NCBI GenBank assembly: GCA_021292105.1
Contig: CM037861.1
Coordinates: 28,978,545-29,042,544 of the forward strand
Length of the DNA stretch: 64,000 nt
Source of the DNA: Anadara kagoshimensis
Taxonomy: Eukaryota > Mollusca > Bivalvia > Arcoida > Arcidae
Reading direction: 5' to 3'
Both the position numbers and the translations under genes were made by a program. The notes below the pieces were generated by a model. The model saw only the letters and a program-made list of their open reading frames with translations, was not told the origin of the DNA and did not search any database. This document shows positions 24,592 to 31,309 of the stretch, in pieces. How positions within the stretch are numbered: the first letter of the stretch is position 1; each line of letters opens with the position of its first letter.

Positions 24592-27500
24592 ATGTTTTTT
24601 TAGAACCTTTATAGTGTATAGTTATAGTCACATAATCGGTGGTCAAGTGATCTAAAGTGCGCGCTTACAGACCACAGCGCCTCTCACTGCCCAAGTTTGA
24701 ATCCGACTCGAAGCAGATCGTATATTGTATGAGAAAATTTCTTGTGGTTTTCTCCGGACACTCCATTTTTCTCCACTATCCCTGAACAATCCACCTCGAT
24801 ATAAGTGAAAAAAGTGTTAGGACGTAAAACACAATCCAAAAAAGAAAGATAGAAAAAGAAAATGAGAGAAAGAAAAGAAAATTTTATAATCCTTGACAAG
24901 TAATTTGCAATGTTAACTCCATTGCTGAAACCTCGGCGTCAGTTCATTTGACAGCTGGTTGGACCGAATCAAAGACATGTCTTGCTCAAGGACATACTAC
25001 ACGTTTAGAAATGTTTTAAACAGCATATTCAATCTTTAAGGTCAATTTAATAAATGAATTTTAGTATCGGTTTCTAAAATTAAATTTTAAAAATTATACT
25101 TTTAATACTAGTATGTCACAATTTGTCGACTTGTGGTTAATTAATTTTTTATGTCATATTATATGCATATAGGTGAATTGATTTATGATGGCTCGACTTG
25201 GTGCTTCTTGAAGCTATAGCCTTTAATAATGCCCAGGATGTACAATGTACATAGTTTACAAAAACTACGAGTTGAGTTGTGTAATGGGGTTTTACGTCCC
25301 AGTCAAGAATATTTCGAGACGTCGCCAGCTATAGGCGAAGGTACAGAAATTTTGCCTGTGCGTTGCGATGGTGGAATTATACAACAGGGTTCTTTATTGT
25401 GCCAAGCCTGCCATGACACGGGACCTCGTTTATTTGAGCATCCGCTTAATTTCCAAAATTGAAAACGGTCATTTTCGGTTCCCTCTTTCAGTCAGATGAT
25501 GACGTCATACATTCAGTAGAGGACTTTAAGGACGGTCAAGAAAAGACCTTGTTTAAAAGTGCCATATAGAGGCCCTTAAACATCGCTGGCAAAAGTGTAT
25601 AGATACTGAAGGTTATTATGTTAAAAAATAATGCAATATGTCCGCCACCAAAACTCGAAACCTAAAGTCCAGTTTACACTATATGTCAATACATTATTTG
25701 GACATGTCATACTAGGAATATGGCAAAACAGACAGTGTAAATGGGGTTCGCCGCTTTACCACGTGATACCCTCTAACGTTTGTGCGGAACACTTATTTCC
25801 AATGGATATGAAATCGCATGAAATGACGTTTTCCCGTTAAAACGACGTCATTCCGGGAATTCGTGACGTTGACGTTTTCCAAACGTTCCGCACACACGTT
25901 ATGAGATGAGTTAAGTTGAGTAATGGTGTTTAATGTCCCAGTCAAGAATATTTCACTTATATCGAGACGTCGTCAGCTAAAGGCGAAGGAGCAGAAATTT
26001 TGTCTCTGTTGCGCTGATACAGCAAGGTTCTTTATCGTGCAAAGCCTACTATGACACGGGACCTCGTTTATTTTAAGTACCATCCGAAAGAACCGTGATT
26101 TTCAATTCGTAATGCCGAGGCACACACGTTACGAGGTATCGATCAGCGGCGAACCCCATTTTAGACATATGTCATTTTGATGACACATATGACTTATCAG
26201 ATGAAATCGAATTTGACTTATTTCGGTATTTCAAGACACACGTAATAGAAAAATCATCACAACATGGAAAATAACATATGCCTTTTACATACAGTGTTAC
26301 ATGTTTTAAACATATACAGTTTTATATATGAGGTTCATAACATATCAATCAGTCCTCGTAGCTTTTTTGGAAAAAAACTCATGCATTATACATTCAGTAT
26401 ATTCATTGAATTTTGACGAATACAGGATCCAGCTGTTGTGCGTATATTATATGTGAAAATACATTAATAGAACACTTTAATCGAACTCAAACTGCACTAT
26501 AAACATTTATTGATGGAAAACGTGTTCCTGTCAATAATCACAGCAACCATGCAAAATACACGTGACACAAAACGAACACAACAAGAAATTAGGGACAGCA
26601 CAGGACCCAAGAATAAGACACGAGACACTCAACTTTGTACAGTTTATGAGAAAAATATATTTTCAGTACTGCATATAATAAAATTTAAGAAAACAAATAT
26701 ATCAGTCCATGTCAAAACCAAATTGAGTTTAAATACGTCAAATTCCTACCCGAGAAGTAAGGCCAAGTGCTCCTGAAACCAATTTTACTTTTACAGCACT
26801 AGACGGCCGTTTCGGGATACAATTCCTCATCAATAGCGCTTGGACCAAAATTGTGAAACCAAAATCTCAAGGGGTTGAAAAAATATCGATATGACCAAAA
26901 TATATTCCTCATTAGTAGTGCTAAGACCAAAATTGTGAAACCAAAATCTCAAGGGGTTGAAAAAATATCCATAAGAACAAAAATATATTTAACCAAATTT
27001 ACGGAATAAAATTCGTTTTTACGGGAAAACGGCCACTTGTGTGATTTTATATCGAATGAAAATAATTTGCACACTAACGTTATGTTGCATAACATGGTAT
27101 GGGGGTAGAACCTCATTTTCTAGTTCCATGAAGAACACGTTTCATTCCTAATAAATGTTGCAGAAATTAATATACATAGATGAAGCTTTACATGTAATTT
27201 CGATTCTGTGGAAATTATTTCTGAAAAAGACACACGAATACTTGTATATATGTAGGTTTTGTTGATCACATATTTCGTGAGCAATTTCTTTTCACGATAT
27301 TGACGCTGTACTTATGAATCGCGAAAACAGACAAAAAGTCTTGAAATAATATCAGCAGAAGTTAATTAAACATCGCGAAAATATTATTTTCTACTTTTTT
27401 GGTTAAAAAAATTGAGAAATGATTTTAAAATATCAATTCACGAAAATAGATGTTTCGCGAATTCATTTTATGCAAAATGGGTGTCGTGAAATTCAAGAAA

Positions 27501-27908
27501 TTTTCAGAAAGTTAATAATATAAATGTTACCTCGTAAGCACTGGTTACTCTAAGATTGTAAAAAACAGGAATGTATATATGAGCTGCCATAAACATAGTG
27601 AAGAAATAAGAAAGTCCGATCCACCAGTACATGGTTCCAAAATTATACATCTCAGCCGGCGTTCCAAGAAGCGTAATGGCCGACATGAAACTGGCTAGCA
27701 ACGACATAGCAACCGGTATGAAGTTCATTTTACCTCCAGCAAGCAGGAAGTCCTTGGTGCTGTGACGATTTCGGTCTTTGATTGCGTAAAACACTCCAAT
27801 TGCCGTCGATATGACAAGAGTAGCCGAAAACAAGACATAATCTAACGGCGTAAACGAGTTCTTTACGCCGGTTTGAAAACTGTAGCGTTTACCGCCATCC
27901 AGCGTCAT
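6661..27908 (-). CDS. SLC5A8: SLC5-family sodium-coupled solute (monocarboxylate/multivitamin-type) symporter, 14 coding exons
   Basis: Minus-strand coding exons, 5' to 3': 27531-27908, 22798-22863, 21428-21479, 20253-20320, 15944-16098, 15330-15470, 13369-13498, 12429-12517, 11609-11724, 10374-10528, 9273-9502, 8725-8825, 7446-7564 and 6661-6819. They total 1959 nt, exactly 653 codons with the stop, giving 652 aa; human SLC5A8 is about 610 aa and SLC5A6 about 635. Every junction phase matches the next exon. Family marks are [12 protein letters not shown] (about 50-61), [18 protein letters not shown] (69-86), [43 protein letters not shown] plus TISSGLNSL (the Na+-site region), and [12 protein letters not shown] near the C-terminus. 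The family is a plasma-membrane protein with about 13 helices that couples Na+ entry to uptake of lactate, short-chain fatty acids or vitamins. The exact substrate cannot be read; SLC5A12 or SLC5A6 orthology is the main alternative. I see no C-terminal PDZ ligand like the one on vertebrate SLC5A8. Confidence 0.96.
6858..7430 (-). repeat. R1 repeat copy in SLC5A intron 13
   Basis: Shows the R1 hallmarks in order: ACCACAATCCAAAGCAAAG, GGGAAGTAAGGTCGGGTCCT, TAGCTAGCTACATCCTCCGC, and further on TTGCAATATTTCAAGGTCAA. The middle is diverged. R1 is a ~400-bp dispersed repeat of unknown class with about thirteen copies in this gene's introns. Confidence 0.65.
7446..7564 (-). CDS. SLC5A8: SLC5A exon 13 (residues 561-600)
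   Basis: It encodes [20 protein letters not shown] and [20 protein letters not shown], the cytosolic segment after the last helix; the family has DPRYI or DPRLI here. The acceptor is TTTTTAG and the donor GTGAGT. It is phase 1 in and phase 0 out, which is required to link exon 12 to exon 14 without a stop. Most of the flanking open frame (7323-7445 and 7565 onward) is intron. Confidence 0.92.
7565..8724 (-). repeat. SLC5A intron 12 with R1 fragments
   Basis: 8222-8340 (minus) and 8390-8545 (plus) are R1 fragments facing each other, recognised by AGGAAGTGAGACCGAATGCT and ACACGTGGCGGATGGGAGCT. The remainder is AT-rich with nothing recognised. Confidence 0.6.
8725..8825 (-). CDS. SLC5A8: SLC5A exon 12 (residues 527-560, split codon 561)
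   Basis: It encodes [20 protein letters not shown] and [14 protein letters not shown], the last transmembrane helix, matching the family's NWYSLSYLYFS and LVTLLVGILVSLSTG. The acceptor is ACATTTTCAG and the donor GTATGT; it ends at phase 1. Confidence 0.95.
9045..9190 (+). repeat. R2 repeat copy in intron 11
   Basis: Marked by AGACGACCGCTTCGGAAG, then TAATGCTCGGACAAAAATTT and GACCAAAATGTATTTTACC. R2 recurs at 12050-12375 (reversed), 14565-14720, 15645-15885, 17590-17725, 17880-18000 and 26785-27005. Confidence 0.65.
9273..9502 (-). CDS. SLC5A8: SLC5A exon 11 (residues 451-526, split codon 527)
   Basis: It encodes a hydrophobic helix ([18 protein letters not shown]) followed by a long loop, [15 protein letters not shown] onward, corresponding to the family's large extracellular loop before the last helix (LPLHLDIQGCN). 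Four N-glycosylation sequons can be read, at about residues 490 (NLT), 499 (NQS), 509 (NQS) and 515 (NIT). The acceptor is GTCTGTTACAG and the donor GTATAT; it ends at phase 2. Confidence 0.95.
9535..9627. mobile_element. MITE-B fragment in intron 10
   Basis: Has CCTTAAAGGCCACCTCTATA at the left and CTTTATAGACAGATTTGACTG at the right. Shorter than the complete copies, with the first end and middle lost. It begins about 30 bp upstream of exon 11 on the gene strand. Confidence 0.7.
9775..10050 (-). repeat. R1 copy in intron 10
   Basis: Carries GCCCATGTCAAAAGTACAAT-type starts twice, then AACAAGGCCGGGTTCTCTGG. The first part appears internally duplicated. Confidence 0.55.
10374..10528 (-). CDS. 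SLC5A8: SLC5A exon 10 (residues 399-450)
   Basis: It encodes [40 protein letters not shown] and [12 protein letters not shown], matching the family's LLQAALSVFGMVGGPLMGLF and ALGILVPFANS helices. The acceptor is TCCTTATTTCAG and the donor GTAAGT; it ends at phase 0. Confidence 0.96.
10941..11233. mobile_element. MITE-F copy 3 in intron 9
   Basis: Left end CCTGGTGCCAGTTTCCCAAT and right end GAGTGATTGGAAAACTG, with AACTTAAATCTCGCAAAATT inside the left arm as in the copies near 1.4-1.9 kb. Confidence 0.7.
11262..11563 (-). mobile_element. SINE S1 in intron 9, sense to the gene
   Basis: Minus-strand head with GCGGTAGCTCATTTGGTAGA and B-box region GGTTTCGAACCC, S1 body, and tail at 11262-11290. 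It ends about 45 bp from exon 9. Same orientation as the transporter gene. Confidence 0.82.
11609..11724 (-). CDS. SLC5A8: SLC5A exon 9 (residues 360-397, split codon 399)
   Basis: It encodes [20 protein letters not shown] and [19 protein letters not shown], matching the family [20 protein letters not shown] motif that carries Na+-site Ser/Thr residues. The acceptor is a T-rich ATTTTAG. Two overlapping donors exist (GTAGGT and GTAAGC, four bases apart); only the first gives the phase needed by exon 10. Confidence 0.94.
12050..12375 (-). repeat. R2 copy in intron 8
   Basis: Reverse-oriented R2: AGTTTTTGAGGAGTTTCAGA-like start, CTTTGCATGAGGGAGTATAC, and AGACGACCGTTTCGGAATTC near 12355 on the minus strand. 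Confidence 0.6.
12429..12517 (-). CDS. SLC5A8: SLC5A exon 8 (residues 331-359, split codon 360)
   Basis: It encodes [20 protein letters not shown] and VACIFSGTL, matching the family LMPYLVLDIL...PGLPGLFVAC and YSGTLS motifs. The acceptor is ATGTTTAG and the donor GTAAGC; it ends at phase 2. The SGTLS segment precedes residues that form part of the sodium site in known SLC5/LeuT-fold transporters. Confidence 0.95.
12680..12878. mobile_element. MITE-G copy 1 in intron 7
   Basis: Inverted ends TTGACGTATCGCTGGCACGC and GCCGGCGATACATCAA. The interior is GC-richer than its surroundings, with CGTGACGCTGCTTTGGTACC. The copy at 63240-63448 is the same element in reverse orientation. The open frames across it on both strands are by-products. 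Confidence 0.85.
12900..13368 (-). other. proximal intron 7
   Basis: AT-rich, with three loose repeats of TATTGTTATATTATG/CAATATAACCA-like sequence near 13190-13340. Nothing else is seen. Confidence 0.4.
13369..13498 (-). CDS. SLC5A8: SLC5A exon 7 (residues 287-330)
   Basis: It encodes [20 protein letters not shown], a hydrophobic helix, and the extracellular [14 protein letters not shown] segment, matching the family YHDCDPxxxxxVSAPDQ. The acceptor is ATTTTCTTTCAG. The donor is read as GATCAA followed by GTAGGT, because this choice keeps frame with DQ|LYPLFV; a GTATAA donor four bases further on would break the frame. Confidence 0.94.
13545..13720 (-). repeat. R1 fragment in intron 6
   Basis: AATCACAACCCCAAAACACA, CCAGGGATGCGAGACCAGGT and TTAGCTAACTTCATCTTCCA mark the first ~170 bp of R1. 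Confidence 0.6.
14130..14545 (+). repeat. R1 near-complete copy in intron 6
   Basis: Runs from ACGCTATGGTAGAGCTTGTT through GGGATATTGCAAGCCTAGG and CGGAGCACCCGGCCTCACTT to GGATTGTGATTCGGACATGG. It is one of three copies long enough to define R1 at about 400 bp. No terminal repeats or target duplication could be recognised. Confidence 0.7.
14565..14720 (+). repeat. R2 copy directly after R1
   Basis: TTTTACAGTACTAAACGGTA, GACCAAAATATATTTAACC and CTTTGCATCAGGGAGTGTAC. Its position about 20 bp after an R1 copy, as also seen near 26.8 kb, suggests the two may belong to one longer element. Confidence 0.6.
15087..15321. mobile_element. MITE-D ending beside the exon 6 donor
   Basis: Ends ATAGGCAAAACACTGACCTG and the inverted GATCAATGTTGTTTGCCTAT. 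Complete relatives are at 59384-59598 and 59724-59970. Its right end is about 8 nt inside intron 6, next to donor GTAAGTATT. Confidence 0.75.
15330..15470 (-). CDS. SLC5A8: SLC5A exon 6 (residues 240-286, split codon 287)
   Basis: It encodes [38 protein letters not shown] and TCGSLKRTQ, matching the family [20 protein letters not shown] and NQSQVQRYISCK segments. The acceptor is TGTTTTCTAG and the donor GTAAGT; it ends at phase 2. A MITE-D copy ends about 8 nt inside the downstream intron. Confidence 0.96.
15645..15885 (+). repeat. R2 copy in intron 5
   Basis: Best-preserved R2: TTTTACAGCACTAGACCGTC, TCATCAGTAGTACTTGGACC, GACCAAAATATATTTTATTG, and TGCATGAGGGAGTATACCCT. It occupies much of the short intron between exons 5 and 6. 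Confidence 0.65.
15944..16098 (-). CDS. SLC5A8: SLC5A exon 5 (residues 189-239, split codon 240)
   Basis: It encodes [20 protein letters not shown], then a hydrophobic stretch and the loop [19 protein letters not shown], matching the family GGLKAVxWTDxFQ signature. The acceptor is TATTTTTAG and the donor GTAAAT; it ends at phase 2. The intron side of its acceptor runs almost directly into an antisense LINE fragment, which is described separately. Confidence 0.95.
16105..17300 (+). mobile_element. 5'-truncated LINE (reverse-transcriptase C-terminal part) in intron 4, antisense
   Basis: The plus strand starts inside the reverse-transcriptase domain: [55 protein letters not shown] and LW. In a shifted frame it continues [20 protein letters not shown] and [15 protein letters not shown]. 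Later frames read [19 protein letters not shown] and [18 protein letters not shown]. The order matches the thumb and C-terminal region of animal non-LTR elements that carry ...LFGCELW...LTFFGRLC. At least three frame changes make it inactive. It appears to end near an (AT)n tract at 17308-17381. Clade not assigned. Confidence 0.85.
17308..17381. repeat. (AT)n microsatellite
   Basis: About 37 uninterrupted AT/TA dinucleotides, at or near the LINE 3' end, where simple-repeat tails are usual. Confidence 0.95.
17390..17540 (-). repeat. R1 fragment in intron 4
   Basis: AAACTGTCAAGTTAGGTTTA, CCAGGGAAGTGAGGCCGGGT and TTAGCTAGTTATACCCGCCA. It is followed by R2-like sequence at 17590-17725 and 17880-18000. 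Confidence 0.65.
18001..19090 (-). other. intron 4 interior
   Basis: AT-rich, with no recognised coding, RNA or repeat feature. A 69-codon open frame near 18831-19040 has no family resemblance. Confidence 0.4.
19095..19520 (-). repeat. R1 near-complete copy in intron 4
   Basis: CATTGTCCGAATCACAATCC through CAGGGAAGTAAGGCCGTGTG, GCTTGCAATATCCCTTGGTC and AGCTGTACCATAACGTAT, the reverse complement of the copy at 14130-14545. Confidence 0.7.
19830..20190 (+). repeat. R1 diverged copy in intron 4
   Basis: Has TATACTCTACGGTATGGCAT, TAGACGTCCCATAGTTCCTT and GGTGGGTATAGCTAGCTAGA followed by ACCTCCCTGGTATGAAATTC. The copy opposes the one at 19095-19520, so the two could form a long hairpin in the pre-mRNA. 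Confidence 0.6.
20253..20320 (-). CDS. SLC5A8: SLC5A exon 4 (residues 166-188)
   Basis: This 68-nt exon completes the Val codon and encodes [20 protein letters not shown] and then AI, matching the family's [23 protein letters not shown]. The acceptor is TGATTTTTCAG and the donor GTATGT. It ends at phase 0. Confidence 0.94.
20590..20740 (+). repeat. R1 truncated copy in intron 3
   Basis: ATGGTCGTCATCACAGTATT, GACGTCTCATAGTTCCATGT and ACACGTGGCGGATGAAACCA, then it stops at the short-motif array that follows. Confidence 0.6.
20755..21245. repeat. degenerate 20-30 bp repeat (AAAATGTGTACAATTAA)
   Basis: At least ten loose copies of AAAATGTGTACAATTAAGAT and variants with spacers of varied length, ending in a poly(T) run at 21265-21306. 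No coding potential. Confidence 0.65.
21428..21479 (-). CDS. SLC5A8: SLC5A exon 3 (residues 149-165, split codon 166), GC donor
   Basis: This 52-nt exon encodes [17 protein letters not shown], part of a transmembrane helix matching the family's ILYTGIVIYAPALALNQ. Its 3' end reads AATGCAG followed by GCAAGTT, so the intron starts with GC rather than GT. Joining at this G restores a Val codon with the next exon (ALNA-V-TGL), as the family expects. The acceptor is ...CTTGTAG. Confidence 0.92.
21590..21920 (+). mobile_element. SINE S2, 5'-truncated, in intron 2
   Basis: Begins at the B-box region (GTGAGTTCGAGTCTCGCTAA) and retains the S2 body and tail (GCGATGTTGAGCAACATT). Antisense to the transporter gene. 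Confidence 0.8.
21965..22350 (-). repeat. R1 copy in intron 2
   Basis: AACTAGGGAAACTAGGCCGG, TATTGTGATGACATTCATAA, GGGTTTGCAATATCATTGAG and CAAACAGTTTGTTTCGCCGT. Confidence 0.65.
22400..22565 (-). repeat. R1 fragment in intron 2
   Basis: CATTTCCGAATCACAATCAG, CCAGGGAAGTGAGGCCGGAT and GGTAAGCATCCCTTGTTTAG. Lies about 230 bp downstream of exon 2 on the gene strand. Confidence 0.65.
22798..22863 (-). CDS. SLC5A8: SLC5A exon 2 (residues 127-148)
   Basis: This 66-nt exon encodes [18 protein letters not shown] and then TLQM. It has a pyrimidine-rich acceptor (TTTTTGTTTTTACAG) and a consensus donor GTAAGT, and is phase 0 on both sides. It is too short to be found as a free-standing ORF and was recognised from the family's EYLELRFNKxVR segment. 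Confidence 0.93.
23735..23985 (-). mobile_element. SINE S1, diverged, in intron 1
   Basis: GTGGCACGGGGGCATCGGAT, CTTCCGAAAGACACGTAAAA, and head remnants AGACCAGATCCGAACCG and CATACGTTCGGAGCAAGCAT. The 3' tail is missing, and about 30 bases separate B-box and anticodon regions. Confidence 0.7.
24549..24587. repeat. (AT)n microsatellite
   Basis: About 19 AT units in intron 1. Confidence 0.9.
24630..24835 (+). mobile_element. SINE S3 in intron 1
   Basis: Head TCGGTGGTCAAGTGATCTAA, B-box-like AGTTTGAATCCGACTC, body TTTCTCCACTATCCCTGAAC, tail CTCGATATAAGTGAAAAAAG. Antisense to the gene. Confidence 0.78.
25272..25440 (-). mobile_element. SINE S1 3' half in intron 1
   Basis: CCCAGTCAAGAATATTTCGA, CGTCGCCAGCTATAGGCGAA and CATGACACGGGACCTCGTTT, the reverse complement of the S1 tail half; the tRNA-like head is missing. 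Confidence 0.8.
25914..26130 (-). mobile_element. SINE S1 3' half in intron 1
   Basis: TTGAGTAATGGTGTTTAATG, TTCACTTATATCGAGACGTC and TATGACACGGGACCTCGTTT. Head missing. The two S1 halves flank a stretch with CGTTTTCC/GGAAAACG-type inverted motifs near 25815-25895. Confidence 0.8.
26690..27005. repeat. R1 fragment joined to an R2 copy with internal duplication
   Basis: R1 remnant CGAGAAGTAAGGCCAAGTGC is followed by R2 at 26785. Within R2 the segment ATTCCTCATCAATAGCGCTT ... CAAGGGGTTGAAAAAATATC occurs twice, about 85 bp apart. Confidence 0.6.
27531..27908 (-). CDS. SLC5A8: SLC5A exon 1 (start codon, residues 1-126)
   Basis: This exon opens with ATG at 27908 and encodes the N-terminus, a first hydrophobic helix (about 22-43), the [12 protein letters not shown] loop, a second helix with the [18 protein letters not shown] signature, and a third hydrophobic segment (about 96-118). 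It ends in ...VTSAYE followed by donor GTAACA (phase 0). The next exon begins [11 protein letters not shown], matching the family's TSxYEYLxLRF motif. The start is chosen because the N-terminus then has the family's usual length before helix 1. Any 5' untranslated exon further upstream is not identified. Confidence 0.95.
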
Positions 27909-28009
27909 ATTTGGCGTCTATGATGATATCGCACTACTATATCTAACAAGCGCTCAAACGTTCAACTCTAGTTTCTGATATATCTTGTGCAGCTAGTTTT
28001 CAGTTTTAT
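27909..28009 (-). promoter_or_regulatory. presumed 5' leader/promoter-proximal sequence of SLC5A
   Basis: About 100 bp between the start codon and the tandem array. No convincing TATA box or initiator could be picked out, and the transcription start is not known. Confidence 0.25.
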
Positions 28010-28820
28010 TTTTCGAAAATCGTGTGTGTCCCTCAATCTATGTCACTGTCAATACGTTACTATTTGTTCAGCCTATGTTTACCTTCAGTCTCTGATAGTT
28101 CTTGTGCAGCTATTTTACACCGCTGATTTTTTTCATCTAGAATTGTGTGTTCACTTCGGTTAATGTCAATTTCAATAGGTTGCTATCTTTTCCAGCTTAA
28201 TTCCGCTCACCTTGTAAACTCTGCAGATCTCGTTACCTTATAACTATTTTCTTCTTGTGAATTGTGTGTTCACCTCGATCAATATCAACACGTTGCTTTT
28301 TCTACCCTAATTCTCACGAATCTATGCTCTACTTTTGAATCAAAACGCTATTGTTATATTTTGCTTTTCTAGAATTGTGTGTTCACCTCAATCAAAGTCA
28401 AGACGTTGTTTTTTCTCCAGCTTATTCTTGTTCAAATTATAAAAATCCACGAATTTATCCTCTATCTTTAAATTAAAACGCTTTTGTCATTTTTTCCCAG
28501 CCCATTTCAATGCACCTTGTAAATTGAATGAATTTATCATCAACCTTTAAAATAAAACGCTATTAGAATTGTGTGTTCACCGCAATCAATTTCAGTACGT
28601 TATATTTTCCACCCTTTCACCTTGTAAACTGCACGGATCTATCCTCTACATTTAAATTAATACACTATTGTTATTTTAGTTTTTGAATAATTGTGTTTTC
28701 ACTGCACTCAATTCCAGTACGTTACTTTTCCAGGCTTACCAGCCTAATTCCATTCACCTTGCAATTATATGCGCTACAGGTCTATTCACTATCTTTAAAA
28801 ACGCTATTGTTATTTTGGCA
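28010..28820. repeat. degenerate tandem array just upstream of the SLC5A start
   Basis: AATTGTGTGTTCACC recurs near 28022, 28142, 28260, 28374, 28568 and 28690, each followed by variants of TCAATCAATATCAACACGTT, a TTTTCCAGCCTAATTC stretch and AAAACGCTATTGTTATTTT. Unit length varies from about 115 to 195 bp. It begins roughly 100 bp upstream of the start codon. Confidence 0.75.
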
Positions 28821-29021
28821 GGAGTTTCGTAACCGTATTATCATCCAAACTTAAATACTGATAGTAAAAATTCATTTATCTTAAAATTTGCAGTAACACA
28901 ATGATAAAATACTATATTTTATTGAAGTAGCCTCAGCATATAACAGTACTGAACAGAAAGTATAACACTAAGCTAACGAATTAGTGGTGAATCGGCAGCT
29001 TATCTCGTACGATGGCCGATA

Positions 29022-29385
29022 ACAGCCATGACAAATTGTACTCTTTGTAAATTCGACTTAAGTGATGAGTATCATTATATCATGGTTTGTAAAGCTTTTT
29101 CCAAGGTTAGATCATCACTTCTTCATTTACATTCTTACAAAAATCCAAATACCGTTAAATCGAACAGCATCTAATGTAACAGTGTTGAATAATTTATGTA
29201 AATTTATAAAAATTGTATTTGAGAAGGTCAGTCCTCCTGGTTAGTTAGTTATTTTGTAGTTATTTTGTTAGTTAGTTTGTATCGTCTTTGTTATGTCTAT
29301 GTCACATGTATTTGTATATACAGTATAATATATTCTCTTTATTGTAATTGCAATTATGAGAAATAAACTAAACTAAAACACTCTA
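29022..29385 (+). mobile_element. LINE 3'-end fragment
   Basis: The plus frame reads MTNCTLCKFDLSDEYHYIMV and CKAFSKVRSSLL, the extreme C-terminus of non-LTR polyproteins (xDEYHYLxxCPxF...R). It is followed by a short 3' UTR and an A/T-rich tail ending AATAAACTAAACTAAAAC. Only about 60 codons remain. Confidence 0.75.
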
Positions 29386-29386
29386 C

Positions 29387-29525
29387 AGTAACTTAACTGT
29401 TGCGCGTCATTCATGTGTATACATGCATTTTGACAGTCTGCAGTAAAATTAACGGTAAAATTTTACTGTTGCGCGTCATCGATGTACACGTGCATTTTGA
29501 CAGTCTACAGTAAAGTTACTGTGGA
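29387..29525. repeat. two tandem ~70-bp units with CTACAGTAA ends
   Basis: TTGCGCGTCATTCATGTGTA ... CATTTTGACAGTCTGCAGTA occurs twice, and the outer ends CTCTACAGTAACTTAA and TAAAGTTACTGTGGAG are inverted. Possibly a small foldback element. Confidence 0.6.
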
Positions 29526-29640
29526 GTGGCATGGCTGATAACGGCCATCGTATACATGTATCTCGCATCTCGGCCCCTTCATTGAGCTATATTTTTGCTG
29601 TCGATGGACCAAGAAACAAATGGCTTTTCGGTCACTAATA

Positions 29641-29973
29641 TAGTGTGTCAAGTTTAACCTGGCCGTTTGACCTTTGAATATTACATAGGGCTAATAGAAC
29701 TGTGTGATTAAGGTAAGACAGCATGATCCATTACCATAAACACCTGGTGCATAGTATAAATATTATCTATCCTTATGTTATGTACCATAATTTTTTAATT
29801 CAACCATAAAATACATTCATCACCATTTTTTAAATGCATTTTATGATCAAATTAAAAAAAGATATATGACACTAATATATCAACTTTATATAGCCCCTGA
29901 ATTACACAATAAATGTGTCTGTTTGAATATTTAAATTAAAGGTCAAACGGGCAGTTCAAACTTGACGTACTAT
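29641..29973. mobile_element. MITE-D relative
   Basis: Ends GTCAAGTTTAACCTGGCCGT plus TTGACCTTTGAATA, and inverted AAAGGTCAAACGGGCAGTTC plus AAACTTGAC. Resembles MITE-D ends but with different outermost bases. Confidence 0.65.
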
Positions 29974-30135
29974 ATACGACAAATGAGCTTTCACTAACTT
30001 TCGTTAGTTCGGTTTTTAACTTTCGACAGGTCTGTATTATACTTTCAGTTTTATATTCTCAACAATTTTTGTATTTAAAACCTCAATTTTGACCGTCACT
30101 GTGAAAATACTACTGAAAAGTGTGTCAATAATATA

Positions 30136-30940
30136 CAGTACAGACCTGTCGAAAGTTTAACACTATCATTGTCCCAGGTAACTTAGATAGTCGATTTATC
30201 TTTAATATAAAATCAAGTACACACAACATGTATTGTAATATTGGTATTTTTTTATATTACCGTAAATAAAATCATATCACCTATCAAGCCTATGAGGTTT
30301 GCTGAACAAAACAGGTATATACCGAAACTTTTGTAACCGTTTTCATAACAGAGAAAAACCAATGTGTTGTATACCTCAGATAGGTGTTCATCACACCTGC
30401 CTGATTGACCTGCATGCTCATTATTAACACACGGGTAAAACCAAGGTTGTCTTTCAGGTGTGCGGTTCGGGTTTTACTCATACTCATGTATATGTATAAT
30501 AATTACCCTTCATGCAATGCTCTAAATTTACATACGAGGCACGGATAAAAAGGCATATGTGCAGTGTTTGTGAAACAACTAAATTTCGGTATGTAGAGCA
30601 AAACCAGAGGACTGTAGAACACTTATTGTTTTACATTTAATTGGACTTTTATAGTTAAGATGCAATATCTATAACATTGAAGATAAACAATTAAACATAA
30701 AAGCTTAATTGACAAAAAAAGCGACCATCTGAGTTCCCTGGAACAATAGTAATCTGTCCTGTACGCCAGCTAATCTCCGTCCCTTGTTAACTAGCTATCT
30801 CGACAGCTTTTTGGCAGCTGTTGTCTATCTGTCTGTAGTTTTTTTTTCGGCTATTAGCTATCCAAATATCGGTTACTCGACAGATAAGCTCGAACGACTC
30901 CTATTTTTAGCTTAGTGTTAAACTTTTGACGGGTGTATAC
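30136..30940. mobile_element. MITE-A copy, interior replaced or expanded
   Basis: Left end CAGTACAGACCTGTCGAAAG; right end TTAGCTTAGTGTTAAACTTT then TGACGGGTGTATAC. The last ~190 bp matches MITE-A (GACAGCTTTTTGGCAGCTGT); about 570 bp in the middle is unrelated and has no recognised feature. Confidence 0.6.
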
Positions 30941-30970
30941 TATACTTTCCACAAACGTTTTTTATGTTTT

Positions 30971-30994
30971 TTTTTTTTTTTTTTTTTTTTTTTT
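30971..30994. repeat. poly(T) tract
   Basis: About 24 consecutive T. Confidence 0.9.
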
Positions 30995-31309
30995 GTCAAA
31001 AACGAAAAATAAAATGAAACTCCAGCGAATCAATATGGTAATGCATATTTAAAAATATAAATACACTACCTTTACATTTAGAATTTATATGATTCGCATA
31101 ATCATCTGTTAAAAAATAAATTTATGTGTTAATTAATTACCCAATTTAAATAGTAGTAACAGCTTGCCTCTTTTGACCTTGATATATGGAGCAACCTGCA
31201 ATCGCAATGTAGTAAGTTGTATGACAAACGTGATGACTTCAATTTTTCTATCGCCGACCTTCCTTTTCTATGCAGCAATATAGACTACAAGCTTCTTCTG
31301 TTTATGGTG

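Larger units (their letters stand above)
28944..30036. mobile_element. MITE-A copy expanded by nested elements
   Basis: Left end CAGTACTGAACAGAAAGTAT then AACACTAAGCTAACGAA; right end TCGTTAGTTCGGTTTTTAAC then TTTCGACAGGTCTGTA. Inside lie a LINE 3' fragment (29022-29385), a doubled ~68-bp motif (29387-29525) and a MITE-D relative (29641-29973). Confidence 0.65.
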
